Positions 11,922-23,316 of a stretch of 64,000 nucleotides of DNA are shown here, piece by piece. The translations under genes and the position numbers were made by a program. The stretch is taken from positions 2,356,001 through 2,420,000 of the forward strand of contig JABYQQ010000005.1 of the NCBI GenBank assembly GCA_022605405.1, written 5' to 3'. The number at the start of each line of letters is the position of its first letter. Positions within the stretch are counted from its first letter, which is position 1. The notes beneath the pieces are model-generated. The model was given only the letters and a program-made list of their open reading frames with translations. It made no database searches and had not been told where the DNA came from. This DNA is from Earliella scabrosa. Its lineage: Eukaryota; Basidiomycota; Agaricomycetes; Polyporales; Polyporaceae.

Positions 11922-14632
11922 TCACTGCCCATAATTGTACTCGGCGCCCTGCGAGACCGGCGGGGAGTACCCTCCTTGTGTGGGTTGATGCGGAGGAGGA
12001 TGGAACTGCGGAGGCCTAGGAGGCGGGCCAGGATAGTACGTTTGTCCTTGACCTGGCGGAGCGAACCCACTGGCTTGTGGCTCGTACTGCAAGTGCGATG
12101 GGAGGCTCGGAGGTGGTGGAGGTGGCGGAAGCGACTGGAACGCCGACTGCTGCTGTTGATGAGTGATGGGCGGCGGCGGAAGACTAGGTCGTCGCTTTGG
12201 CGGAGGTTGGTTGGGTTGCTGAAGTGACGACGATGTCGGCAATGGCGGCGGCGGCCCGGGAAGAGCCAATTGTCCATTCGAGAACGACGATGTAGGCTGA
12301 GGCTGAGACTGCTGCGGCAATGGAGGAGGCGGAGGAATGGATTGGTAAGCAGTTGGGAATGCCGGAGGGTTCTGTGACCCGTTGTAGAATCCCGGAGGTC
12401 CAGGCGGTGGGACGGGTAAGGAGGACTGCCGACGGGCATGCTGAGGATACTGAGGAGATTGTCCAGGCTGGGGAAGCGGTCTCGACGCTGTGTGCTGCTG
12501 TCCCGATGGGCTCTCCGTTAAGGGAGGTGGGGGTGGGATGTTGTCATGTGACGGGGAAGATGTGAGCTGGTTCGAGTACGGCGACTGGTCTGGCGGTGCG
12601 GAATGTGAGTGATGCGGGAGCGGTGTCGAAGGCGACTGAGGATAAGGGGGTTGCGAGCCAGGAGGAGCAGAGCCGGGAGGTGGCGGGAGCTGCTGCGGGA
12701 AGGATGAGGTCGGAGGGAGGTGTTGTGTATATGAAGATGTTGGCGGCGTGGAGGAGAAGGAGGATGATGGGGGAGGCGGAACATGCTGCGGGAAAGACGA
12801 GGTTGGTGGCGGCTGACTCTGATGGAACGACGACGACGGTGGTGGTGGACCCTGAGGGAATGACGACGACGGAGGTGGTGGACCCTGAGGGAATGATGTA
12901 GTTGGCGTGAGTTGGCTCTGAGGGAACGACGATGTCGGTGGGGGCTGGCTCTGAGGGAATGATGATGTCGGTGGAGGTTGACTCTGATGTGGAGGGTAGT
13001 AGTGAGACGGCGATTGCGACAGAGCGGGATATGATGAGGATGGCGGAGGACCCTGTGATACAAAGCCCGACGGCGCGATAGACGGGGGAGGAAGTGTGGA
13101 GAAACTCGACGAAGGCACTCGGGCGGATACAACTGTACCATACGCTCCAGGTGCAGGGGTGGCAGAGGGAGGTGGCAGGAACCCGGACGGCTGCGGAGGA
13201 TTGGAATTCAGCGGAACAAAGCCCGACGGTTGGGGCAAAGGCATGAATCCAGACGATGTTGGCGGCATGCTGTATCGAGGTCTATTGTGACCGTGGAAAT
13301 TCGAAGGTGCTGGAGTTGCCGACTGCTCGTACGCTGGCTGGTACGGGTCTGGGAGAGGAGCTGAATCGTGATGGTAAGGCTGAGGACGCGTCGTGTTGTA
13401 GTCGTAGGGATCGTAGGGATAGCCTCCGCCGTCCGAATAGGTAGATTGACGTTGGCTATGACCGGGATATGTAGCATGCTCGGGAGGCGCTGCCATAGCA
13501 GACGTTGGTCTAGGGAGGTAGCTACCCGACTGCGACTGCACGTTACTCGTAAGCTTTGGACAAACATGGATTCAGTCACTACGCACCGGCATGCTCTGTC
13601 GCCTGTTGCCCTGATCCACCCTAAGCTCAGCAAAATCATTCAAGATCCCGTCCACGGATGAGTTGTGCGATCGAGTCGTCTCGTATGGTGCGACGTAGAT
13701 ATCGAGCCTTGAATTTGATGACCGGAGGGAGGGTGGTAGGTTTTCGCGCCGAATCTCATCCCGACTGCCCAAAGAACTGAACCGCGACAAGTCGGTCAAC
13801 GATGACGACGCCGAATCTCCCGATCCGATGGGCACAAACGTCCCGCGTCCACCATATTGCCCGTTCGTCGTCGGCTTGGGCGCCTTCTTGGTCGGTGGAG
13901 GTTCCTACATTCAGCGAGAGCCAGTGAGCCCATGGATGCACCCACGATAGCCAACGATCCACACGCACATCCAGCCAGAAAGTCAACTCCAGATAGACCT
14001 CTCCGCAGTACTTGTCCTTGCTCATGATAGTGAACCATTCTGCCCAGCGGTGCAGCCGTCATCAAGTTGTTCAGGGAGGAGACAAACCACTACAAGACGC
14101 ACCATCTGTCTCGCCCTTAGTGAGCACCTCGGTCAGATCGACCTTCGACTCTCCTATCAGGTCCGGCTCGCGAGGATCATCCGCATAACATGAGATGGCC
14201 AAGAAGTTGCCGCCCTTGACCTTCGGGGGACCCTTGCCATTGCTCTTCGGTGGAGGCGGGGGCGGGGTATCCGCGCCAGGGACGTGAGGGAGTTCGTCTA
14301 CATCTTCGTACAGCTCAAAGCGGAATTCCTCGTCCCACTCCGGGTGCTGCCCGCCACGCTTGATCGCCTTGGTCCGTCGTTTTTCACCGTTGAAGATGAC
14401 TTGGCAATACGGGTCCTGTTTGCCTATGTGCCGCTTGTTGGGTAGATTCCTCTGTATGTGGGATACGAGGGGGAGAGGGACACAGCGAGGAGCGAGTGAA
14501 TCGGGTGATTTGCGTGAAAAGTTGACAGGGCAGGGTCACCATGAGCAGTGAGCCATGGGCGCAGAGGGGGCATACACACACCGCTTTAAGGATGACGACG
14601 ATGAGGGTGCCGATGTGGCGGCTGTTGGACAT
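11922..14632 (-). CDS. C2-domain protein with long proline-rich tail, Inn1/Fic1-like cytokinesis factor
   Basis: Exon 1 encodes MSNSRHIGTLIVVILKA and splices (GTGTGT...CACATACAG) to RNLPNKRHIGKQDPYCQV, the first strands of a C2 domain. The domain continues through GEKRRTKAIKRGGQHPEWDE and DLIGESKVDLTEVLTKGE to CGEVYLELTFW. This is the fold found at the N-terminus of Inn1 (budding yeast) and Fic1 (fission yeast), which link the contractile ring to septum synthesis through SH3 partners. The last exon (to 11922) is more than 500 residues of disordered Pro/Ser/Gln-rich sequence with tandem PPPTSSFPQ-like units around 12790-13000 and many PxxP sites suited to SH3 binding. The bulk of the tail is one uninterrupted exon ending EYNYGQ. 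The domain order supports the Inn1/Fic1 call, but orthology is inferred. Confidence 0.75.
12780..13010 (-). repeat. tandem PPPxSSFPQ-coding repeat within the C2 protein tail
   Basis: Imperfect 30-36 nt units encode repeated SQPPPTSSFPQ / GPPPPSSSFPQ blocks, at least six in succession. They look like a minisatellite inside the coding exon and could vary in number between strains. Confidence 0.7.
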
Positions 14633-15344
14633 TTGCGTATTCGTCGTGGGTGTCTACGGGACGCGCGATACTGGCTCGTCTTGTCAGATGGTGTCGAAAG
14701 CTGAGGGACCTAGGGACTCGGGAGGAAGATGGGAGAGAGGAGGAAATACTTATTGGCACGAACGTGAGCAGCTGAGGTCGTATTAGATCACAGCCCTTCA
14801 CCAAGACGCGCCGGCTCGGCTGTGACCGTTCGCGTTCGCTGACAGACGCCACCGCGTTTGGCGTTCAACACCTCTCGTCTCATCCACGACGTTGATCATA
14901 TTTACGTGCAGCGATCCACCCGCTTGTTGCTCGTGGCTTGTCGCACCCAACCAATTATCCAAGCTCGCACTCAAACACGACCCCATTCCGTGCAAGAGCC
15001 ACCATCGATGTCCTGCAGAAGATGTCCTCGGCAGAATTCCTCGGGGTCTGGATCCGGTGTCCATTGTTGACTCTGACGGCTCGGTACGTCACGGCCAAGC
15101 GGACACCATGGCATCGACGCAGTATCGTCAGTGTAGCCCGCAGCAGCAGACAGCACCGTCCCATGATGATGGTGCAGCCATTTCTCCATGGGCGCAGCAA
15201 TGCAAAGTGTTACTACAAGCGGCACATCGTGCGCAGCATGACCACAGTTTGCAACATTACATGGGTTCACAATGCGCAGTTGTATCCTACGGTCCGCCTC
15301 CATCGGGCCAGTACCTCGAGGGCGGTACGTGTGATGGACGTCGG
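14633..15344. other. intergenic between GH125 stop and C2-protein start
   Basis: Contains the presumed promoter of the C2 gene (right side is upstream on the minus strand) and the 3' UTR of the mannosidase. Open frames here show no family resemblance. Confidence 0.4.
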
Positions 15345-17702
15345 TCAAGATCGGCCGGGGATGTACGGCTTCCTGTCCTTGAAAATGAGGTGCGGCTTGC
15401 GCTGCGCAAGGTCCAGGAGCATCTCCGCGAAGTAGCTGTTCGCCCACGCGAACCACGGCCGCGTGTAGGTGCCGTCGTAGATGTTGATGGACTCGTGGAT
15501 GAGCCCCAAACCTGCAGTGTTCTGCGCACGAGCGTGGGTCAGGTCGACCGCCGCAGCAACGACAGAAGGCCACTACTCACGTTGGCAATTTGGTACAGAG
15601 CGTTGAGAATCTCCTTGTCATTGTCCGAGCCGTAGATGACTGAGATCAACGACATGGGCCATGGGTTGTACACGTTGGCGTGCGGGCCACTGGGTGCGCA
15701 GAAAATGTCAGTTCATCGCGTTGATCGGTGAACACTAGCGTTTTCATACCCGACACCAGTGAAGTTCTTGCCGGAGGCGAAGTACGGGTTCTTGCGGGAC
15801 ATCAAGAGCTTCTTCGTCGCCACATAGGCGGGGTGCTTCTTGTCCAGGAAGTCGAGGTATGGCAGTGAGAGGAGGGACTAGAACATGCACCTGTCAGTGA
15901 CATGCCGCAGCGCAAGCCGTTTGAAGACTTACAGGGACGTTGGCATCGTCCATCACATATCTAGCTCCGAAGCCTACTCCCGTATAAGCACAGCAAACGA
16001 TATCTTGTCGATATCTGACACTCACCATTGGTTTCATACGCAAAGATGTTGTTTTCGACCTATCGCGGTGTCTTCAGTCATCCGGGGCGAGTTTGTGAAG
16101 GTCCTAACGACAAGACTTACGGTATGTTCCCAGATTGCCTTCTTGATCGTAGCGCTGTACTTCCTAGCCAGCTTACTCACATTCCGCGCTTGCCTGGTAG
16201 TGTCAAGCAAGTCCGCCAAATGCGTGAGCTCCACGCTCAGCATCGCATTCGCGGGGGTCAAGAACGCTGACCACTACATCAGCATCTCGAGCGCCGAATC
16301 AGTGTACTCCATATCACACTCACCAAACGTGCTGAGGTCGTCCGAAGGCCGGTGGTGCGTGCCGACAAGACCCGTGTACGCCTTGGGCTCGCCGTTGCCG
16401 CGGTTCGGGACCCTGGGCGAGAGCGCGCCCGCGGTACCGGTCCAGTTGTAGTACGAGACGAAGTTGAAGTTCTCGTCGAACGTCGCTTGGGACTGCTCCC
16501 ACATGACGCGGAAGATCGCGTCGACGGCGGTGAACCAGTTGTCGTTCATGAACGACGAATCCTTCGTCGACTGGTAGTACGCCCGCGAAAGCTTGAGGAA
16601 GCCGCAGAGCGAGTCAATCTCGTACTGTGCGTATTCCAGTGCAACGTTAATTCAATTAATGCCTCCATCGGGAGCAGTGGGTCGTGCATACCTTGCACTC
16701 GAAGACAGTCTGGTTGTTCACGGGCCTGAGTATGAGGTGAGCAAAGTGCCGCACTCCCTAGAGTAGAGGACTTACGGGTTGACGAGGACCCTGTCCGCCC
16801 AGTCATTGTGGCTGGGTGCCAATCCACTCTCCGGCGGAGGCTGGAACGCACCGCAGTATGGGTACTCGGAGACGTAGCGAGCCTCGTTATTGATGACAGC
16901 TTTGACGAGCGTCGCAAGCTCCTTGTCCTGTCCAAGCAAGGAGTGGTAGTGTGCAAACTGGTTGGCTGTGTCCCGGAGCCATTGCGCGCTTTACAGGGGA
17001 TCAGCGTCTTTCGTCGACGAAGTGCAAAAACTCCGAGCCTTACGTGATGTCCTGCATGTATTTCGTGAGTTACGGGATCATCCCATACATGAAGATAGTG
17101 ACGTACTCCAGTGATGATGAACGCCAGGTTTTCCGTCTAGCAACTGAATGAGCGATTGTGCCCTCAAGGTACTCTGTAGCAATACATACGGCATTGAAGT
17201 ACTTCACAGTCGTGTCTGTCCGCAACGGTCAACACACAGCCAAGTATGACCGGTCATGATGACATACCAAGTGTGTTGGGGAAGGTGTTTTCGAACAAAC
17301 GCGCCAGGTCGGGATCCTTCAGACGCGCCTTCATGTCCGTGATCACTTTCTGCGTAGTTATACAACATCGTGAGCACCTGCAGCACATTGACATGCACCG
17401 TAGAAGACATACTTCGACAGCGGAGCTATTGAAAGTACGGCATTCCGGAGCGGGCCGCATGTACGGCAGAGCGAGCGGCCCAGACGAAGGGTTGCCTTGC
17501 GGTTCCTAATATATCCCCATGTCGGCGAAGTCAGCATCGACGCGCCAAACACGAGATGACGCGTTCGCAACGCGTCGTCGGGCATCAGGAGGGGGTCTGA
17601 GGGCGTACGCACCCGCGAGAAGGACGTGTAGTCCGGGCATTGCGCTGCCACAGCAGTCGCGGCCACCGCGGCGGCGACGAAAGACGAGAATCCGAGCTTC
17701 AT
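15345..17702 (-). CDS. GH125 exo-alpha-1,6-mannosidase (secreted)
   Basis: Starts with a signal peptide (MKLGFSSFVAAAVAATAVAA), then CPDYTSFSR and about ten short introns. Spliced blocks match glycoside hydrolase family 125, metal-independent inverting alpha-mannosidases (older name DUF1237): TDMKARLKDPDLARLFENTF, AFIITGDITAQWLRDTANQF, NNEARYVSEYPYCGAFQPPP, CKYEIDSLCGFLKLS, LVGTHHRPSDDLSTF, and near the C-terminus LIHESINIYDGTYTRPWFAW and FAEMLLDLAQRKP. The stop is at 15345-15347. The segment GDITAQWLRD needs an 8-nt micro-exon (17051..17044). These enzymes trim alpha-1,6-linked mannose from N- or O-glycans and fungal wall mannan. Nothing appears broken. Exon borders outside the micro-exon were placed by eye. 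Confidence 0.88.
17044..17051 (-). other. 8-nt micro-exon of the GH125 gene
   Basis: The octamer GACATCAC (minus strand) lies between a 55-nt intron (17106..17052, GTACGT...TGCAG) and another 55-nt intron (17043..16989, GTAAGG...GTAAAG). Including it restores the conserved GDITAQWLRD block. Skipping it shifts the frame. Confidence 0.8.
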
Positions 17703-18864
17703 GCTGACGGTGTTCAAAGTGGCGGTGACGGCGCGTCCGACAACACTGCACAGTCCGGTGTTGGGTTCGGGGCCAAGGTCGGGTTCGACGAGGGCGAGGA
17801 CGTGCGGGGTCCAGGAAACGAAGACATCGTTGCAGGCCTTTAGTAACGCGTCTGGCGAGTCGGAGAGTGGGGACCGTTGAGTTACTCGATCAGACCATCA
17901 CTGCGGCCCGGGGAGGATGTACTCATTGGCATGATATGCGCTGCTCACGAGGACAGAGAGCACAAAGGGAAGCAACCCAGCTGACCGGCGAGGTACAGGC
18001 GGATGTCGTCCTCAGCAGACGTCACGCGCTGGGCCAGGTACTCGATGCTTCCGCGCTGGCAGTGGTCGAGTCTAAGTTGGTTGAGCGCCGTCCTCGGCTA
18101 TCCACACGCCCCCGCCCTATCCCAATTGGGCGATGCGCGCGTTGTGGGCGCAGCACCCCGTACCGCTAGCGCCTCACCTCGTACTGCTAGCGCGTCATGC
18201 CAAGCAGCCTCTCCATCTGGTTAACGGTTTAACCCCCAACCTCCCGGCCCGGTGCGCTCGTTTAAGGCAAAGAGTCAAATTGGCGAGGATGCTAAACACG
18301 CTAAACACGCTGCGACCTGACGACTGTCCGTGGCATCAGTCCTAGCGAGTCCGAGGTGGAAGAGGTCAGTGCAATGGTTCCTGGTATCCACAACCCTGGA
18401 CAGAAGGAGTGGACCAAGTAGACGTCAGAAGGTAATGAGATGATGGAGATCGAAGACCACGGACAGAAGTCAAGCCGCTGGCCAGAGTCAAGATGATGCT
18501 GCAGCGGCGTTGCAAGCTGCAAGGACGGACTAGAGGTATGAGGACAGGGGGTTTCAGGTAAACAGCGGACCGTGGCGGGGCGGAATATTATTACTCTCGT
18601 ATTACGCATCCCCCTTACAGGAGTCCAGGTCTCTGGCTTACTCTCGACCACGACCTTGTCCAGCGGGACACTACGACTTCACCGACTTCGACGCCCAACG
18701 TTCGCTTCTCGAGGAGTGTAATTCTGGTTGTTCGCAAGAAAGCCACGGTACCAACAGGGGCCCTCCCAGGAGCCTTCCAGCTCCTACCGAGTGCCTCCAA
18801 ACGTACCCTCGGATCTTCCACACCCGTTCACGTCTCTGCGCATCGTTGATCTTCCACGTCACGT
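17703..18864. other. intergenic, divergent promoters
   Basis: Between the GH125 start (-) and the MYND-like gene (+). A short imperfect tandem repeat (unit about 21 bp containing GTACYGCTAGCGC) occurs around 18155-18200. No gene is recognised with confidence. Confidence 0.4.
18155..18200. repeat. two-unit imperfect tandem repeat with GCTAGC core
   Basis: The pattern CGTACCGCTAGCGC then CGTACTGCTAGCGC is seen twice, about 21 bp apart. Function unknown. It may simply be a small local duplication. Confidence 0.4.
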
Positions 18865-19623
18865 GTGCCGTATGCTCAATCCCAACGATATTTTCCCTGC
18901 GAGCGGTGCAGCGGGGAAGTTGCTTATTACTGTGGACCCAAGGACTTCATTGAGGTTCGTGGTTACTGGCTTATGCTATGTGATCTAACCTCATTCTTAG
19001 GACTGGCACCGACACCGGACGGAATATTCGGCTTCCGATGTCTTGACCTGCGAGTCGCGCGAAAGCGCCGCCGACTTGCAGCCAGTTCAGACCTCCTGGC
19101 GGCGAATACTTACTCCCCTCCCTTGCGCCGGACGTTAAGATGGATCGCTGGCCGCTGACTCCGCTGGGCAAGTGATCGCGTTACTAGTTCACCCTGAAAT
19201 GGGTACGTTCCCCTCGTATACGTTTCAGTGCGCATGCTAACTGGAAGTGATTCAGATCTTTCCCAGTTCGTGCGCGTGCGACTCACGCACAACCCCCATG
19301 ACTCCCGCACCAAGTATTCTGGCCCGTCACCGTTGCAGCCGTCCTTTGCAGGCCGCTGCGGGCGTGTCATTGTGCAGTTTGGGCGACATATGCGCTTTTT
19401 GGTCTCTCCTTTTCACATGTTCTACTGCATGGATTCCTACGTCACCGACTCCTACCCCAACCGAGCCATTCAGTTCTTGACCATCGACGCCGATCCGAAA
19501 CCCCGTGCCTGGCGGGGAACTGTGTTGTTCTTGAGGATCGTCAATCAGGCTACCCCTGAGTACGTCGATATACGACTCCGTGATGTACTTGACATTCGAG
19601 AGTACTTCGTGCATTTTCGCTGA
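18865..19623 (+). CDS. MYND-finger-like basidiomycete protein
   Basis: The first exon reads MPYAQSQRYFPCERCSGEVA then YYCGPKDFIE. An intron (GTTCGT...ATTCTTAG) joins it to DWHRHRTEYSASDVLTC. CxxC, a YC and DWxxH are the second half of a MYND zinc finger, but the first CxxC pair and one later Cys are not visible, so the finger is incomplete or an upstream exon is missed. A 39-nt intron (19134..19172, GTTAAG...GGCAAG) is needed to avoid an in-frame TAA and gives CAGLIALLVHPEM. The next splice gives DLSQFVRVRLTHNP. The C-terminal part, rich in aromatic residues, ends IREYFVHFR, a pattern seen in a fungal-expanded group of MYND proteins. If the 39-nt intron is not real, this is a pseudogene. Confidence 0.5.
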
Positions 19624-20738
19624 GTAAGTAGAATGGCACGGCTTAAATGGCATATTTTCTGACTATGACTAGTATGGAGACGGCAATCAATGTCATCTAT
19701 CCACATCGTGCTCGGATCGGAGTAGGCTCGACAGTTCAAGCCTGAGTGACTACTTATTTCCACTATGAGTACAGTTGTACACTTTGACAATTGTACAATT
19801 TCGATCATTCTGCTATAGATAAGAGTGCATCATGTCTACTGCGTACTTGAGAATCCTTGAAGCGATCGTCAGGACTCAGTGTTAACGTTGGGGAGCCATC
19901 ACCAGCGTCTACGTAGTTTCCCTCCGCTACCGTCAGCCACCATGAGCCAGCGCGTACCCCGGTTACCTCCATCGAATATATCCAGTGCCTTCTGAACAAC
20001 TAGCCATGGTCTTCCTGAGGCTGCAATATGGCTCTCGTTCCAGGGTGACTCTTCCGGGAAGGGCCCCGGGCCCATGACGGCGCTCTCCTTCGCACTCAGT
20101 CTGGGTGGTCTTCTCAGCAGGTACTTACTCCCGCTTCTTCTCCTACTCGGTCGTAACGACTGAATCATCTTACATGCTAGACGCAAGATGTACTGAATGC
20201 TCCTTGGCCACACTCCACAGCCATCATCCTGCAATCCCCAACAATGTGCCTGAAGCGTCTGGCACTACATAGCTTCCAGTCGAGCATCTATATACTAGGG
20301 AGGTCGTGACACGCTGTAGGCAGATCAGTGCGACCACGCAAAGTGAGCGTATGCTGTACGTCATGTGTGGCGCTCACTCTTCGTACTTGAGTACGTACAT
20401 GCACCGTACTGCCTTCCTGAAATAGCGAGACACGTTGTGAGAGGGTGTCAAGCGTTGGATTTCGGCATGATGATCTTGCGATCCAGGTCCTTCCAGCGAC
20501 TTGACCATTGCTACCTACAGAAATTTGTCCCAACAGTTAAGATACATAGGTATGTCCCATGTCTACTACTTCGGACTAGATTCCAACCTTTCAGTTCACT
20601 CTCGCACCTCAGGCTCTTCGACGCAGCACACAGATCGTCCATACATACACATCACCCCCGGAGGATCGAGAACCTCCGTCACGGTGTCGGTAATCCCAGT
20701 GCATCGCAACTACACGTTACGGGTCCACTGATACCGAA
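19624..20738. other. intergenic, AT-richer
   Basis: Between the MYND-like gene and the next plus-strand gene. A TTGTACA / TTGTACAA inverted motif occurs near 19770-19800. No coding sequence is recognised. Confidence 0.4.
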
Positions 20739-22833
20739 ATGCACGAATTCACACCATTCGACGGTCGCGTAGGCGCGATCGCACCCGATCGCAGTTATCT
20801 GGTTACCTCGCCCAATGCAGGCTATATCCCTCAGATTGTCCGAGGTGCGTGATCTGCCATGAACATCGTCTACGACGTGTCTCATTTGATTGTGCAGGTC
20901 TTGTCTCAGTCCGTCTCGGTTCAGATGGATTCTACGGCGAATCGGACCCAATCTGCTGGCCACAGATCTACTCTCGCAAATACAGCTTTCTCGCAGCGGT
21001 GCGCAAACGCGTGTTCTATCCACACCCTCACGCCCCTCTCTGGACCCAACCTACTTTTGATGACTTCGCTCCGCTATCTGGAATACCCGCGCGACTCTTT
21101 GGCCTCCTATCGCCTACTTTTGTAGAGCCGCTGGCGCAACTGTGCGAGAACATGACAGAGCTTGTCCGGCAGCGTTTCCAGGAGGAAATGGAAGACTGCT
21201 CCGCTGAATCGGACACTCGTCGAGCTGTCGAGCTGCATGAATGTGCCATGCGCCAGGCCTGCGTCCGGCTGCGTCACATGCCAGCTACATTTCGCGACCA
21301 AGTCATCCAAGTAGCCCTAGTGCAGCGCCATTGGTTGCTTGCTGCGGCCGTCATGGACTTCGAGCAATGCACGGCGGACGTCTACTCAACAGAGGACATA
21401 GAGGACATGCCCCCCTTGCGTTACGACCTGATGGGGGCGTGGACCTGGGACCCCTCCGTAGTGCGGAAATTGATGGCAGCAGGGATACCGGTATGGTTTG
21501 TGCGCCCAGCGCACCTGCTCACACCCGATGTTCACATCGAGAAAACAGCTCCGATCGTAGGTCCGACGCAATCAGATGACGGTCATACGCCGTCGGACTA
21601 TCCGGTATACCACGGTTTAGCGGGCGTTGGGCACCTCGAAGTCACTCTCCGCCCTGCTCGGACATACGCAGAGTTATCCCGTTACTCTACAGCAGGAGTT
21701 AACTCCAAAGGGCACCATCATAATCAAGCTGCGCTTCCTTTGCTACATCCCATAGGTCATGAAGGATCCACGGACTCGGAAGACCACCCACGGCACGCCG
21801 CAATTGTGCAGCTCATGCGTACGTCAATGATACTTCCCTCGCTGCTATGCTGCTCACTGATACATGGCGAGCAGTGGCAAATTGGATAGACAGCAAAACA
21901 AATCACGTCCCCCCACCCCACCCCACCCATCTGCGCGACCGGGACAAATGTCGTGACATCGCCCACCCATGGATGCCTCCATCCATCCCCAGCTGGCAAA
22001 CCGCACTCCTCTGCATCGACCGCTCCGCGCCCGCCTGTAAACCCAACAATCGCTGGCTCTACTGGCTGCCCTCGCCTGCCCTCGTCCTTGGGTCCAAAGA
22101 CCGCGCCCGACAGCACCGCTACCTCATTAACTGGGTCCGCACCCGCCCCGTCTGGCTGTACGGCCTCAGCCTCCCGCACGCTTACTCGGTACGCGCGAAC
22201 ACCCAGACCTGGCGCGCCTTCCTAAACGGCGTCCCCGACCCAAACGACCCCCACGCGAGCCCGCGGACCGGCCAGCGATACTCGCAGATCAAGCAGCTCC
22301 TCGGCCCCATCCTCGCGCCCGAGCACTTGGACCCCGCGCACGACGGGCCCGTGCGGTGGCACCAGTACGCGTTCGCGGACGTGCCGGACGAGCTCGCGCC
22401 GCTCGTCATCTGGGAGCTGCACGAGCTCGCATTCCGGTACGAGCTCCTTGCGCTCGACAGGCACTTCCGGCCGATCGAGAGCGCGGCGGACGAGGCCCTG
22501 CGGGAGGAGTTCCTCGGCCGCGTGTTCCCGTCCCATACCGTCCGCACGGTGCTCACGCTGCCAAAGCGCGACAGTCTCGGGCTGTTCTCGCTGTGGATGC
22601 ATCGCCGGGTGAGCAGTCTGAACGCGTTCCGTGAGGTGCTCGCCCACTGGCCGGGCTTCCCGCCAGAGCTAGAGAGCATGCCTCCGCTGCAAAGCTCGGA
22701 TTCTGAGGACACCATCGAACGATTCGAGCTTGCGCTCGCGCTGTTTTACGCCAACGCGTTCTTCCAAATTGCTGGTCGGCCGCCAGTCGTCCCACACTTG
22801 CTACCTTCAGATCCACCCCCTGCCACGATGTAG
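20739..22833 (+). CDS. large uncharacterised protein, probably basidiomycete-specific
   Basis: Three exons are clear. Exon 1 starts MHEFTPFDGRVGAIAPDRSY. An intron near 20852..20898 joins VRG to LVSVRLGSDGFYGE. A long exon follows, then an intron (GTACGTC...GGCGAGCAG, about 21821..21870) leading to LANWIDSKTNHVPPPHPTHL. The protein is about 650 residues and ends at TAG 22831-22833. It has no signal peptide or clear membrane segment. It is rich in Trp, His and Pro (AWTWDPSVVRKLMAAGIPVW, RWHQYAFADVPDELAPLVIW) and the C-terminal third is strongly GC-biased at third positions. The frame is open over 2 kb with clean splices, so it is a real gene. I do not recognise the family and assign no function. 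Confidence 0.65.
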
Positions 22834-23316
22834 CGAACCCTGAAGCCCAGAACCTGAATGTGTGTCACCAAGGCAGCGCTGTCGAATATCGGCCGCCTGT
22901 TCTTTTCGGAAACAACGTAGCGTCACGTACTTACTTACGACATGATCGGGGCACATGTAGTATGTACACCTCATCGCCGTAGCCAACGATGACAGCGCGA
23001 GTCAATTCGACTGGTCAAGGATGCAGGCGCATGTCAGGTCATAATATACAAGACAATCACGGAAATCATAGATACATGCCGGCCACTTACTCACTCACCA
23101 ACCCAGCCAAAACGCAGAAACGATGCCACCAACAAGACAGAACGTAGCGTAAGGAATTCGTCCTTGGAGAGATTGAACAATATCGGATCATAGGGTAGAG
23201 AATGAGTTAACGTGTCACACGCGTTGTGCCAATACGTCAAGCAGCGGTGGAACGCTAGGACAAGATCAACATTCAATTACTAGTACGAGCTGAATCAGAC
23301 GACTCACAGATGAGCC
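22834..23316. other. convergent intergenic region
   Basis: Between the stops of the unassigned gene (+) and the Ser-rich gene (-). Nothing recognised. Confidence 0.4.

Noticed and set aside
12518..13141. 207-codon frame rich in Arg/His opposite register to the C2-protein tail
   Set aside because: A shifted frame of the Pro/Ser repeat-coding exon.
22182..22715. Minus-strand open frames inside the unassigned gene
   Set aside because: Antisense shadows of a GC3-rich coding exon whose plus-strand frame continues cleanly to the stop.
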